Notes: generated by a model not told the origin, from the sequence alone. Counted from the first letter of the stretch, positions 17,675 through 26,724 are shown. The stretch is DNA of 64,000 nt from Streptomyces marokkonensis (GCF_008312835.1 NZ_VSKS01000013.1:173085-237084), one strand, 5' to 3'. Numbers and translations are program-made.

Positions 17675-18409
17675 TCAGGGACAGACGTACGTGAGGCCGG
17701 CCGTCGCGATGCGGCCGGAGGGGGACAGGATCCGCAGCTCCGCCCGCGCCTCGTAACGGCCCGTGCCCTCGAAGGTCCACAGCAGGTGCAGCCGCACCTG
17801 CCGCTGACCCCGTGCCACCTCCTCGCGCAGCACGCCGGAGGAGGTGCCGTCGCCGCGTGTCCAGCGGTAGGTCAGGGTGCCCGGGCGGCCGTTCGTGGTG
17901 ACCGTGCCCACGAGGTCCGCGGTCCCGTCGCACCCCACCGCGGCGGACGGGGCCGTGACCGTGGCCCCGTGCACCGTGAGCCCCGGCCCGAGACGCTGCC
18001 AGGCCAGGAAGGCGAGGACGGCGAGCAGCACGAGCGCCGGCAGCGCGTGCCGGCGCGCACCGTGCCGCCGGGGCGGGGCGGGCGGCGGCACGGAGGGCGG
18101 CGTCCGGGTGGACCGGTGCGCGAGGGCGCCCTGCACTCCGGGACCGAAGCGCAGCACCGCTCCCTCGACCCGGTCGGGCCGGGTCGGTGTGCCGGTCCCG
18201 GCGCCGCCGTCGCGTGTCGTGGCGGTCACCGTGGTGTCCCGCCCGGGGCCGGTCCGGGCGCCGCCGTCCCGTGTCGTCGCCGTCACGGTGGTGTCGTGCT
18301 CGGGCCGCTGGATCCAGTGGCTCGCGAGCACGGTGGCGCTGTACTCGTCGTCGGCGCCGGGCCGGGCGTCCTCGCCCGGCGGGGGAGCGGGCTCGTTCGT
18401 CGCCTTCAT
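17675..18409 (-). CDS. Single-pass membrane protein coupled to the Ser/Thr kinase
   Basis: A 244-residue protein with a long cytoplasmic N-terminus, one transmembrane helix (about 122-138, ALPALVLLAVLAFLAW) and a C-terminal extracellular beta domain. The N-terminus holds two near-identical Thr-rich repeats (DTTVTATTRDGGA at about 39-51 and 58-70), possible phosphorylation sites for the kinase. The ectodomain, with LTYRWTRGDGT and a closing LLWTFEGTGRYEARAELRI block, resembles the last 95 residues of the kinase (LRWSVGD and AEHVFQNLGCYWTVTA). Its ATG overlaps the kinase stop (ATGA), so translation is coupled. No named family is recognised; a role as substrate or signalling partner is inference. 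Confidence 0.72.
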   Translation of the reverse strand: MKATNEPAPPPGEDARPGADDEYSATVLASHWIQRPEHDTTVTATTRDGGARTGPGRDTTVTATTRDGGAGTGTPTRPDRVEGAVLRFGPGVQGALAHRSTRTPPSVPPPAPPRRHGARRHALPALVLLAVLAFLAWQRLGPGLTVHGATVTAPSAAVGCDGTADLVGTVTTNGRPGTLTYRWTRGDGTSSGVLREEVARGQRQVRLHLLWTFEGTGRYEARAELRILSPSGRIATAGLTYVCP

Positions 18410-20082
18410 CGCAGATCGCACCGCCTGGTGAGGAGCTGCTGGGACGCGCCCCCGTCGGCGGACGCCGGGGCGGTCGTCGCCGTCACGGTCCAGTAGCAGC
18501 CGAGGTTCTGGAAGACGTGCTCGGCGGTCACCGTGTACTCGGTGGCGCCGCTGCGCCGGAAGACCTGGCCGGCGCCGTCCGGGGTGCCCGGCCCGCCCGC
18601 GGTGTCGCCCACGGACCAGCGCAGGTCGATCGACACCGGCCCGGTGCCGTCCGTGACGACGGTGACCGTGGTCGTGGCGGTGGTGGGGCCCGTCTGCCGG
18701 AACTCCGACACGGTGACGTCCTTGACCGCGGGCGCGGCCGGGGAGGTGTCCGTGGGGGTCGCGGACGGGGTGCCGGTCGGGGTCGGCGCACCGGCGGGTG
18801 TGCCGGTGCCGGGTTCGGTGCCGGGGTCTGCGCCGGGATCCGTCCCGGGGCCCGTACCCGGGTCCGGCCCCGGCCCCGTGGCGGTCGCCGAGGGCCCGCC
18901 CGGGCTCGCGGAGGCCGGGCCGGAGGCGGACGCGCCCGGGGTGCCGGCCGTCGGGGACGCGGACGGCGACGGGGCGGTGGGGCCCGAGGTCACCTCCGGA
19001 CGGGCGCTGGTGGTGGCGAACGCCTCGGCCGCCCGCTCCTGCGCCCCGCCGGAGTCCGGCGGGGCGGCGTGGGCCAGCAGGACCGCCAGGAGCACCGCGG
19101 CCGCGGCGGCCAGCATCCCCGGCCCGGTGGGCTTCCAGGCCTGCGCCCGGCCCCGGCCCGGCGGCTGCCGCAGCACGGTACGGGCGGTGTCGGTCGCCGA
19201 CCGCCCCGGCGTGCGGGCCGACGGGAGCAGCAGCGGGAACAGCGCCACCAGCGCGGCGAGCCGCCCGCGGCCCCGTTCCTCCCACCCGGGCCCGTACGCG
19301 GTGCCCGCGACCGCCTCCAGCTCGGCGACGAACGCCTCGGCGTCGCCCGGCCGCCCCGCGGCCTCCTTGGCCAGTCCGCGGCGGACCAGGGAACGCACCG
19401 CCTCCGGCACGTCCTCCACCGGGACCGGCGCGTCCACGTGCCGCAGGGCCAGCTCCGCGATGTTGTCACCCGCGTAGGGCTTGCGGCCGGTGAGGCACTC
19501 GAAGAAGGTCGCCGTGGCCGCGTACACGTCGGTGGCGGGGGAGGCGGGCTCGCCGCGCCACTGTTCGGGCGCCATGTAGGAGGGGGTCCCCGCCACACCG
19601 GCGCGCGTACGCGTGTCGACCGCGATCCCGAAGTCGACGAGCTTCGACGCGCCGTCCGGCGTGACCAGCACGTTCTCCGGCTTGTAGTCCCGGTGCACCA
19701 CCCCGGCCCGGTGCGCGTCGGCGAGGCCCAGCAGCGATCCCTTCAGGATCACCAGCGCGGCCTCGGGATCCAGCGGGCCCTGCCCGGCCAGCACGGCCCG
19801 CAGGGACAGGCCGTCCACCAGTTCCATCACGATGGCCGCCCCGTCCGGGCTCTCCACGTACTCGTACAGTCCGGCGACGTACGGGCTGTCGAGTCCGCCG
19901 AGCAGCCGCGCCTCGGCGCGGAAGTCGTGCACGAAGCCCGGGCGGGTGTGCAGCGACTCGCTGAGGTACTTGACCGCGACCGGGACACCGGTCACCTCGT
20001 GGATGGCCAGAACCACCCGCCCGCTCGCACCGGCACCGAGCTCCAGCGACTCGGTGTACCCCGGAACCGTCCACGTGCTCAT
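18406..20082 (-). CDS. Transmembrane Ser/Thr protein kinase
   Basis: A Hanks-type receptor kinase of 558 residues. The glycine loop is LGAGASG (15-21), with catalytic Lys38 (VAVKYL), catalytic loop HRDYKPEN (130-137), DFG 150-152 and APE 171-173. A juxtamembrane stretch leads to one helix (about 322-340), a Pro/Thr/Gly/Ala-rich linker of about 120 residues and a C-terminal beta domain (about 465-558). There are no PASTA repeats, so it is not the cell-wall-sensing PknB type; the ligand is unknown. I chose the ATG giving MSTWTVPGY because a G-rich ribosome site lies 6 nt upstream; ATGs at 20088 and 20163 are alternatives. The next gene overlaps its stop and carries a similar ectodomain. Confidence 0.9.
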   Translation of the reverse strand: MSTWTVPGYTESLELGAGASGRVVLAIHEVTGVPVAVKYLSESLHTRPGFVHDFRAEARLLGGLDSPYVAGLYEYVESPDGAAIVMELVDGLSLRAVLAGQGPLDPEAALVILKGSLLGLADAHRAGVVHRDYKPENVLVTPDGASKLVDFGIAVDTRTRAGVAGTPSYMAPEQWRGEPASPATDVYAATATFFECLTGRKPYAGDNIAELALRHVDAPVPVEDVPEAVRSLVRRGLAKEAAGRPGDAEAFVAELEAVAGTAYGPGWEERGRGRLAALVALFPLLLPSARTPGRSATDTARTVLRQPPGRGRAQAWKPTGPGMLAAAAAVLLAVLLAHAAPPDSGGAQERAAEAFATTSARPEVTSGPTAPSPSASPTAGTPGASASGPASASPGGPSATATGPGPDPGTGPGTDPGADPGTEPGTGTPAGAPTPTGTPSATPTDTSPAAPAVKDVTVSEFRQTGPTTATTTVTVVTDGTGPVSIDLRWSVGDTAGGPGTPDGAGQVFRRSGATEYTVTAEHVFQNLGCYWTVTATTAPASADGGASQQLLTRRCDLR

Positions 20083-20423
20083 CGACATCCCCCCCGGGGC
20101 CGTCCTCCGTCCCCAGGAGTATGGCGGCACTCCGGGGCATCCGGCCCTCGCGATGACAGACACACTTCAGGCCACCGCGGTTGCGGGACCACGAGGTCCG
20201 GGTGCCGGCGGCGCACCGTACCGGGTCGCCCGCCCGTTCCCGGAACGACGGGCGGCCGATGACCGTCGGAGCACCCTTTGTCCTGTGAGTGGAAAAAGTA
20301 GGGGCCAATTCCTGCGCGACTTCTTCCCACCTCCGGCAGGCGCTGCTACTTTCCCATCCGAAGGAACACCGCACACGTGGCCGGAATCCGGCGCGCACAG
20401 GCCGATGAGGCGGGGAGGGACTC
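20083..20423. promoter_or_regulatory. Divergent region between kinase and ROK genes
   Basis: A 341-bp stretch without genes. Its right half holds the ROK-type operator cluster (20276-20356). I see nothing else recognisable. Confidence 0.5.
20276..20356. promoter_or_regulatory. ROK-type operator cluster (CTTTGTCCTG-N5-GGAAAAAG plus TGGGAAAGTAG-like sites)
   Basis: A bipartite dyad, CTTTGTCCTG (20276-20285), 5 nt, GGAAAAAG (20291-20298), lies about 125 bp before the ROK gene. The same pair with the same 5-nt gap recurs at 27799-27821. Further half-sites follow: TGGAAAAAGTAG (20290-20301), CTTCTTCCCA (20320-20329) and CTACTTTCCCA (20346-20356), the last an inverted copy of the first. GGAAAGT-like half-sites are typical for Streptomyces ROK regulators such as CsnR. 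Autoregulation by the adjacent ROK protein is inferred. Confidence 0.6.
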
Positions 20424-21614
20424 GTGAGACGCATGACCGCGCGACCCGCGAACGCCCATCAGGCACGACTGCTCAGGCTGCTGCGCGACGGTGGCCCCAG
20501 CTCCCGTGCCCAACTGGGCGACCAGGTCGACCTCTCCCGGTCGAAGCTGGCCGTGGAGGTGGACCGGCTGCTGGAGACGGAACTCGTCGTGGCCGACGGA
20601 CTCGCCGCCTCGCGCGGTGGCCGGCGCTCCCACAACATCCGCCTCAACCCGCACCTGCGGTTCCTCGGCGTCGACATCGGCGCGACCTCGGTCGACGTCG
20701 CCGTCACCAACGCCGAACTGGAGATCCTCGGGCACATCAACCAGCCCATGGACGTGCGCGAGGGGCCGGTCGCGGTCTTCGAGCAAGTGCTGTCCATGGC
20801 AGCGAAGTTGAAGGCCTCCGGGCTCGCGGAGGGGTTCGACGGCGCCGGCATCGGCGTGCCGGGCCCGGTCCGCTTCCCCGAGGGCATCCCGGTGGCTCCG
20901 CCGATCATGCCGGGCTGGGACGGCTTCCCCGTGCGGGAGGCGCTCAGCCAGGACCTCGGCTGCCCCGTCATGGTCGACAACGACGTGAACCTGATGGCCA
21001 TGGGGGAGCAGCACGCGGGCGTCGCCCGCACCGTCGGCGACTTCCTCTGCGTCAAGATCGGTACCGGCATCGGCTGCGGCATCGTCGTCGGCGGTGAGGT
21101 CTACCGCGGTACGACGGGCAGCGCGGGCGACATCGGGCACATCCAGGCCGTGCCCGACGGCCGTCCGTGCGCGTGCGGCAACCGGGGCTGTCTGGAGGCG
21201 CACTTCTCCGGCGCGGCCCTCGCCCGGGACGCGACGGAGGCCGCCCAGCAGCAGCTCTCCGCCGAACTCGCGAGCCGGCTGGAGTCGAACGGCACGCTCA
21301 GCGCCGTCGATGTCGCCGCCGCGGCCGCGGCCGGTGACGCCACCGCCCTCGATCTGATCCGTGAGGGCGGCAACCGCACCGGCCAGGTCATCGCCGGCCT
21401 GGTCAGCTTCTTCAACCCCGGCCTGGTGGTGATCGGCGGCGGGGTGACCGGCCTCGGCCACACCCTGCTCGCCGCGATCCGCACCCAGGTGTACCGCGGG
21501 TCGCTGCCCCTGGCCACGGGCAACCTGCCCATCGTCCTCGGGGAACTGGGGCCCACCGCCGGAGTCATCGGCGGCGCCCGGCTCATCAGCGACCACCTGT
21601 TCTCACCCGCGTAA
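20424..21614 (+). CDS. ROK-family transcriptional regulator
   Basis: A 396-residue NagC/XylR-type repressor. The first 75 residues form a winged helix-turn-helix (ARLLRLLRDGGPSSRAQLGD, VDLSRSKLAVEVDRLLE). The sugar-kinase-like ROK domain follows with GVDIGATSVDVAV, VDNDVNLMAMGEQH, KIGTGIGCGIV and the zinc motif GHIQ...CACGNRGCLEAH (His and three Cys). Such proteins bind a sugar and release DNA. GGGGAGGGA precedes the GTG start. It lies just upstream of, and on the same strand as, a sugar ABC importer and catabolic genes, so it is the likely local regulator. Operator-like sites lie in its own promoter and before the large secreted protein. Confidence 0.92.
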   Translation: MRRMTARPANAHQARLLRLLRDGGPSSRAQLGDQVDLSRSKLAVEVDRLLETELVVADGLAASRGGRRSHNIRLNPHLRFLGVDIGATSVDVAVTNAELEILGHINQPMDVREGPVAVFEQVLSMAAKLKASGLAEGFDGAGIGVPGPVRFPEGIPVAPPIMPGWDGFPVREALSQDLGCPVMVDNDVNLMAMGEQHAGVARTVGDFLCVKIGTGIGCGIVVGGEVYRGTTGSAGDIGHIQAVPDGRPCACGNRGCLEAHFSGAALARDATEAAQQQLSAELASRLESNGTLSAVDVAAAAAAGDATALDLIREGGNRTGQVIAGLVSFFNPGLVVIGGGVTGLGHTLLAAIRTQVYRGSLPLATGNLPIVLGELGPTAGVIGGARLISDHLFSPA

Positions 21615-21615
21615 G

Positions 21616-21728
21616 CAGCCCCACCCTTCGCCGTACTTGCTCCACCGCCCGGAACAGCCCCGCCCTTCGTCACACCTGCCCACCGCACGGAACAGCAGCC
21701 CCGCACCGCGTCACCGCAGGCAACAGCC
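21616..21728 (+). repeat. Degenerate direct repeats between ROK and ABC genes
   Basis: Three imperfect units of about 31-42 bp begin GCAGCCCC or GCCCCGCC, pass through CACCGC, and end in GGAACA or GGCAACA. They lie in the 208-bp gap between the ROK gene and the ATPase gene. A CTTGC-ccc-GCAAG dyad follows at 21764-21776. No function is evident. Confidence 0.45.
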
Positions 21729-21822
21729 CCCGCCCCCGCTCTGCTCCGCCCTGCCCGAAAACGCTTGCCCCGCAAGGGGATCGCCCTGACACCGGCCCGT
21801 ACGCCCGCCGAGGGGAATCCGC

Positions 21823-23340
21823 ATGGCACCAGAACCACCGCTGCTCAGCATGTCCGGCATCACCAAGTCGTTCCCCGGAGTCCGGGCCCTGGACGGCGTC
21901 GACCTCGACGTCCAGGCCGGCGAGGTGCACTGCCTGCTCGGCCAGAACGGCGCCGGCAAGTCCACCCTGATCAAGGTGCTGGCCGGCGCCCACCAGCCCG
22001 ACTCGGGCACCATCCGCTGGCGCGGCGACGACGTGACACTGCGTTCGCCGATCGCCGCCATGCGTCTCGGCATCGCCACCATCTACCAGGAACTCGACCT
22101 GGTGGAGCACCTGTCGGTCGCCGAGAACGTCCACCTCGGCCATGAACCCACCGCCGCCGGCTTCGTCGTACGGGGAAGGGCCGCCAGGTCGTCGACCGCC
22201 GCACTCCTCAAGCGGCTCGGGCACCCGGAGATCGACCCGGTCCGGCTGGTGGGGGACCTGTCGGCGGCGCAGCAGCAGATCGTGTCGATGGCACGGGCGC
22301 TCTCCCACGACGTGCGGCTCATCGTGATGGACGAGCCGTCGGCCGCCCTCGACCCGGACGAGGTCGACAACCTGTTCCGGATCGTCGGCGACCTCACCGC
22401 CGACGGTGTCGCGGTCGTCTACATCTCGCACCGCCTCGAGGAGATCCGGCGCATCGGCGACCGGGTGACCGTCCTGAAGGACGGCCGGGCCGTCGCCGGC
22501 GGGCTGCCCGCCAAGTCGACGCCGACCCGTGAGGTGGTCGCGCTGATGACGGGACGCACCGTCGAGTACGTCTTCCCGGAGCGGCCCGCCGCCCCGGCGG
22601 ACGGCGCACCGGTGCTGACCGTCGAAGGGCTGTCCCGGCGGGGCGAGTTCGCCCCGCTCGACCTCCAGGTGCGCCCGGGGGAGATCGTCGGGCTCGCCGG
22701 GCTCGTCGGCTCGGGACGCTCCGAGATCCTGGAGACGGTCTACGGCGCCCGCAAGCCCGACACCGGGCGGGTCCTCGTCGACGGGCGGCCGCTGAAACCC
22801 GGCAGTGTGCGGGCGGCCGTGCGCGCCGGGCTCGGACTCGCCCCCGAGGAACGCAAGGCGCAGGCCCTGCTCATGCTGGAGTCCGTCACCCGCAACGTGT
22901 CGGTCTCCTCCATGTCCCGCTTCGCGAGGGCCGGCTGGATCGACCGCGGCGCCGAACTGGGGGCGGCGCGCGCGGCGGTCCGTGAACTGTCCCTGCGGCC
23001 CGACAACCCGAACGTGCCCGTGCGCACCCTGTCCGGCGGCAACCAGCAGAAGGCCGTGCTCGCGCGCTGGCTGCTGCGTGGCTGCCGGGTGCTGCTGCTC
23101 GACGAACCCACCCGCGGCGTCGACGTGGGCGCCCGCGCCGAACTCTACGCGGTGGTCCGCCGGCTGGCGGACGAGGGACTCGCCGTGCTGCTGGTCTCCA
23201 GCGAGGTGCCCGAGGTGCTCGGCCTCGCCGACCGCGTCCTGGTGCTGCGCGAGGGCGACGTCGTCCACACGGCACCCGCCCGTGAGCTCGACGAACACCG
23301 TGTACTCGACCTGGTCATGGAAGGAAGCCCGGCGTCATGA
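21823..23340 (+). CDS. Sugar ABC importer ATP-binding protein (RbsA/XylG type)
   Basis: A 505-residue tandem ATPase of a monosaccharide-type importer. The first half has Walker A GQNGAGKST (about 47-55), signature LSAAQQQIVSMARAL and Walker B LIVMDEPSAAL. In the second half Walker A is replaced by GLVGSGRSE, while LSGGNQQKAVLARWL and LLLDEPTRGVDVGAR are intact. This asymmetry is normal for the RbsA family, where one site is non-hydrolytic. It opens a three-gene transport unit: its stop overlaps the permease start (ATGA). Located right after the ROK gene, it probably responds to the same sugar. Confidence 0.94.
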   Translation: MAPEPPLLSMSGITKSFPGVRALDGVDLDVQAGEVHCLLGQNGAGKSTLIKVLAGAHQPDSGTIRWRGDDVTLRSPIAAMRLGIATIYQELDLVEHLSVAENVHLGHEPTAAGFVVRGRAARSSTAALLKRLGHPEIDPVRLVGDLSAAQQQIVSMARALSHDVRLIVMDEPSAALDPDEVDNLFRIVGDLTADGVAVVYISHRLEEIRRIGDRVTVLKDGRAVAGGLPAKSTPTREVVALMTGRTVEYVFPERPAAPADGAPVLTVEGLSRRGEFAPLDLQVRPGEIVGLAGLVGSGRSEILETVYGARKPDTGRVLVDGRPLKPGSVRAAVRAGLGLAPEERKAQALLMLESVTRNVSVSSMSRFARAGWIDRGAELGAARAAVRELSLRPDNPNVPVRTLSGGNQQKAVLARWLLRGCRVLLLDEPTRGVDVGARAELYAVVRRLADEGLAVLLVSSEVPEVLGLADRVLVLREGDVVHTAPARELDEHRVLDLVMEGSPAS

Positions 23341-24356
23341 CGCAGAACGTCTCCCCGCCGCGGGACAGCACTCCCAAGGTGTCCCCGGCCGGCGAACCAC
23401 CCGCCTGGCGCGCCGTGCTGTTCCGCGCCGACGTCCGCACGCTGTCCCTGCTCGGCGTGCTCGCCGCACTGATCCTCATCGGCGGCATCACCAAACCGGA
23501 CCAGTTCCTGGACACCCGCAATCTCCAGCTCGTCCTCACCCAGGCCTCCGTCATCGGCGTCGTCACCGTCGGCATGACCTTCGTCATCATCTCCGGCGGC
23601 ATCGACCTGTCTGTCGGCGCGATCGTCGCCCTCGCCTCGGTGTGGGCCACCACGGTCGCCACCCAGGAGTACGGGTTCGGCGGCATCCTCTTCACCGCCG
23701 TGATCGTGGGACTGGGATGCGGGCTGGTCAACGGGGTGCTCATCGCCTACGGCGGGATGGTCCCGTTCATCGCCACCCTCGCCATGCTCGCCTCCGCCCG
23801 CGGTCTCGCGCTGCAGATCACCGACGGGCGGACGCAGATCGTCACCGTCGACGGCGTCCTCGACCTCGGCGAACGCGACTCCTACGTGCTCGGCGTACCG
23901 CCGCTGGTCCTGGTGTTCGCCGCGGTCACCGTCATCGGCTGGCTGGTGCTCAACCGGACCACCTTCGGCCGCCGCACCGTCGCCGTCGGCGGCAACGCGG
24001 AGGCCGCCCGCCTCGCCGGCATCGACGTGCGCCGCCAGCGGCTCTACCTGTACCTGCTGTCCGGGCTGTGCTGCGGCATCGCCGCCTTCCTGCTGATCGT
24101 GCTGGCCGGCTCCGGCCAGAACACCAACGGCAACCTCTACGAACTCGACGCCATCGCCGCCGCGATCATCGGCGGCACCCTGCTCACCGGGGGCCGCGGC
24201 ACCATCGTCGGCTCGGTCCTCGGCGTGCTGATCTTCACCACCATCACCAACATCTTCGCCCTGAACAACCTGCAGAGCGACGTCCAGCAGATCGCCAAGG
24301 GCGCGATCATCGTCGCCGCCGTGCTGGTCCAGCGCCGTACCGCGAGCACGACCTGA
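23337..24356 (+). CDS. Sugar ABC importer permease (RbsC type)
   Basis: A 339-residue inner-membrane permease with eight to ten hydrophobic helices. Typical RbsC blocks are VTVGMTFVIISGGIDLSVGA, VNGVLIAYGGMVPFIATLAM, RTVAVGGNAEAARLAGIDV (the ATPase-contact loop) and ELDAIAAAIIGGTLLTGG. A single permease gene is enough, since the RbsC type works as a homodimer. It overlaps the ATPase stop by 4 nt and is followed after 17 nt by the binding protein. Confidence 0.94.
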   Translation: MTQNVSPPRDSTPKVSPAGEPPAWRAVLFRADVRTLSLLGVLAALILIGGITKPDQFLDTRNLQLVLTQASVIGVVTVGMTFVIISGGIDLSVGAIVALASVWATTVATQEYGFGGILFTAVIVGLGCGLVNGVLIAYGGMVPFIATLAMLASARGLALQITDGRTQIVTVDGVLDLGERDSYVLGVPPLVLVFAAVTVIGWLVLNRTTFGRRTVAVGGNAEAARLAGIDVRRQRLYLYLLSGLCCGIAAFLLIVLAGSGQNTNGNLYELDAIAAAIIGGTLLTGGRGTIVGSVLGVLIFTTITNIFALNNLQSDVQQIAKGAIIVAAVLVQRRTASTT

Positions 24357-24373
24357 GGAGAGGGTTCACCGCC

Positions 24374-25420
24374 ATGCCCAAGACGCCTTCCACAAGCCGC
24401 AGAGGACTGCTCTTCGGAGCGGCCGCCGTGTCCGCCGGCGTCCTCGTCACCGGCTGCACGAGCAACGAGTCCGGTGACGACGAGCCGGCCGCGAACGACC
24501 AGCCGGCCGCCGACGACAAGCCCGGCAAGCAGGTCACCATCGGCTTCGCCGGACCGCAGGCCGACCACGGCTGGCTCAACGCCATCAACGACAACGCCAA
24601 GAAGCGTGCCGGGAAGTACTCCGACGTCACCCTGGAGATCACCGAGGGCTCCAACGACACCGCGCAGCAGATCGGCCAGATCGAGACCCTCATCAACAAG
24701 AAGGTCGACGTCCTGGTAATCCTGCCCGCCGACGGCAAAGCGCTCACCCAGGTCGGGCTCAAGGCGATGCGCGCCGGCATCCCGGTCGTCAACCTCGACC
24801 GGATCTTCAACACCCCGCAGGCCTACCGCTGCTGGATCGGCGGCGACAACTACGGCATGGGTCTCAACGCCGGCCACTACATCGGCGAGAAGCTCAAGGA
24901 CAAGCCGGACGCCAGGGTCGTGGAGCTGGCCGGCCTGGACAACCTGGAGCTGACCAAGCAGCGCACCCAGGGCTTCGACGACGCGCTGAAGAACTACCCC
25001 AACATCAAGAAGGTGGCCCGCCAGGCCGCCGAGTTCACCGTCGAGTCCGGCCAGGCCAAGATGGCCCAGCTGCTCCAGGCCCAGTCGCAGATCGACGCGC
25101 TGTGGAACCACGACGACGACCAGGGCGTGGGCGCGCTGCGCGCCATCGAGCAGGCCGGGCGCGACGAGTTCCTCATGGTGGGCGGCGCGGGCGCGCTCTC
25201 CGCCTTCGAGGCCATCAAGGCCGACAACGGTGTCCTGAAGGCCACCGTCCTGTACCCGCCGACCATGGCCGCCTCCGCGATCGACCTCGCCCGCGCCCTC
25301 GGCCAGGGCAAGGGCGTCGGCGGCCTCGCCGAGTTCGAGATCCCCTCGTCGGTGACCTGCTACTCGGCCGTCGTCGACAAGGAGAACGTGGACCAGTACA
25401 TGTCCACCGGCTTCAAGTGA
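24374..25420 (+). CDS. Sugar-binding lipoprotein of the RbsB type
   Basis: A 348-residue substrate-binding protein for the preceding importer. The N-terminus has a twin-arginine signal (SRRGLLFGAAAV) ending in a lipobox (VTGC), so it is exported by Tat and lipid-anchored. The body is a type I periplasmic-binding fold: VTIGFAGPQADHGWLNAIND, IETLINKKVDVLVILPAD, GIPVVNLDR, GGDNYGMGLNAGHYIGEKL. The ligand is a sugar or modified sugar that cannot be named. GGAGAGG precedes the ATG. A weak hairpin after the stop may reduce read-through into the catabolic genes and leave the binding protein in excess. Confidence 0.93.
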   Translation: MPKTPSTSRRGLLFGAAAVSAGVLVTGCTSNESGDDEPAANDQPAADDKPGKQVTIGFAGPQADHGWLNAINDNAKKRAGKYSDVTLEITEGSNDTAQQIGQIETLINKKVDVLVILPADGKALTQVGLKAMRAGIPVVNLDRIFNTPQAYRCWIGGDNYGMGLNAGHYIGEKLKDKPDARVVELAGLDNLELTKQRTQGFDDALKNYPNIKKVARQAAEFTVESGQAKMAQLLQAQSQIDALWNHDDDQGVGALRAIEQAGRDEFLMVGGAGALSAFEAIKADNGVLKATVLYPPTMAASAIDLARALGQGKGVGGLAEFEIPSSVTCYSAVVDKENVDQYMSTGFK

Positions 25421-25423
25421 GGA

Positions 25424-25462
25424 GCCCCGCCCCGCGGGCCTGACCAGCCCACCGGGCGGGGC
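25424..25462 (+). terminator. Weak hairpin after the binding-protein gene
   Basis: GCCCCGCCC and GGGCGGGGC pair over 9 bp around a 21-nt loop in the 81-nt gap before the dehydrogenase gene. It fits partial termination or protection of the mRNA 3' end. Confidence 0.5.
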
Positions 25463-25501
25463 CCACCCCCCGCCCGCCACGACGACGAGGAGGACATCCG
25501 A

Positions 25502-26710
25502 ATGGCACAGCCGCAAACGTCCGAAGGGGCGGAGACGGGGAAGCCACCGTTGCGCATCGGCATGGTCGGTTACGCCTTCATGGGGGCCGCCCACTCCCAG
25601 GGCTGGCGCACCGCGGGCCGCGTCTTCGACCTGCCGCTCAGCCCCGAACTGGCCGTGATCTGCGGCCGGGACGCCGACGCCGTGCGCGCGGCGGCGGACC
25701 GGCACGGCTGGGCGGAGACCGAGACCGACTGGCACGCCCTGGTCCAGCGGGACGACATCGACCTCGTCGACATCTGCACCCCCGGTGACAGCCACGCCGA
25801 GATCGCGCTGGCCGCGCTCGCGGCGGGCAAGCACGTGCTGTGCGAGAAGCCGCTCGCCAACACCGTCGCGGAGGCCGAGGCGATGGCCCGCGCCGCCGAA
25901 GAGGGCCTCACGCGCGGTCAGCTGGCGATGGTCGGCTTCAACTACCGCCGGGTGCCCGCGACCGCGCTGGCCCGGCGGATGGTGGCCGAGGGACGGATCG
26001 GCAGACTGCGGCACGTGCGGGTGGCGTACCTGCAGGACTGGCTGGTGGACCCCGCGTTCCCGCTGACCTGGCGGCTGCGCCGGGAGCACGCCGGCTCGGG
26101 GGCGCTCGGCGACCTCGGCGCGCACATCGTGGACCTGGCGCAGTACCTGGCCGGCGAGCGGCTGGCGGGCGTCTCCGCGCTCACCGAGACGTTCGTACGG
26201 GAGCGGCCGCTGCCCGACGGCCCCAGCAGCGGCCTGGCCGCCGTCTCCGCCGCCGGCACCGGAGAGGTGACCGTCGACGACGCCGCCCTGTTCACCGGAC
26301 GCTTCACCTCCGGCGCCCTCGCCTCCTTCGAGGCCACCCGGTACGCCACCGGACGCAAGAACTCCCTGCGCATCGAGCTCAACGGCGAGCGCGGTTCGCT
26401 CGCGTTCGACCTGGAGCGGCTCAACGAGCTGGAGTACCACGACGGCGCCGAGCCCGCCGCCCACGCCGGCTTCCGCCGCATCCTCGTCACCGAACCCGAC
26501 CACCCCTACCTCGAGGCGTGGTGGCCGCCCGGCCACGGCCTCGGCTACGAGCACACCTTCGTCCACCAGGCCCGCGACCTCGTCCACGCGGTCGCCGAGG
26601 GCCGGGGCCCCGAACCCTCCTTCGCCGACGGGCTCCAGGTGCAGCGCGTCCTGGCGGCGGTGGAGGAGAGTGCCGAGAAGAACTCCGTCTACACCCCGAT
26701 CGCCGCCTGA
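25502..26710 (+). CDS. Gfo/Idh/MocA-family sugar dehydrogenase
   Basis: A 402-residue NAD(P)-dependent oxidoreductase. The dinucleotide-binding start is [19 protein letters not shown], followed by [19 protein letters not shown]-like spacing and the family Lys in [11 protein letters not shown] (Glu-Lys-Pro). The C-terminal substrate domain contains [19 protein letters not shown] with the usual Asp/His pair. Members oxidise sugars, inositols or glycosides, often at C3. A GAGGAGGA site precedes the ATG. It is 14 bp from the TIM-barrel gene, and this pair is common in inositol and 3-keto-sugar pathways. The substrate is not known. Confidence 0.92.
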   Translation: MAQPQTSEGAETGKPPLRIGMVGYAFMGAAHSQGWRTAGRVFDLPLSPELAVICGRDADAVRAAADRHGWAETETDWHALVQRDDIDLVDICTPGDSHAEIALAALAAGKHVLCEKPLANTVAEAEAMARAAEEGLTRGQLAMVGFNYRRVPATALARRMVAEGRIGRLRHVRVAYLQDWLVDPAFPLTWRLRREHAGSGALGDLGAHIVDLAQYLAGERLAGVSALTETFVRERPLPDGPSSGLAAVSAAGTGEVTVDDAALFTGRFTSGALASFEATRYATGRKNSLRIELNGERGSLAFDLERLNELEYHDGAEPAAHAGFRRILVTEPDHPYLEAWWPPGHGLGYEHTFVHQARDLVHAVAEGRGPEPSFADGLQVQRVLAAVEESAEKNSVYTPIAA

Positions 26711-26724
26711 GAGGACGGATACGG

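Noticed and set aside
17675-19285. A 536-codon extension of the kinase-partner gene upstream
   Set aside because: The first 292 residues overlap the kinase gene out of frame and are low-complexity. The ATG at 18409 overlapping the kinase stop is the natural start.
22805-25420. One long fused protein covering ATPase, permease and binding-protein regions
   Set aside because: Only the last 348 codons in this frame are real (the binding protein). The earlier part is out of frame with the ATPase and permease genes.
24137-26587. An 816-codon minus-strand frame across the importer and dehydrogenase genes
   Set aside because: It runs opposite three well-supported genes and has no recognisable domain.
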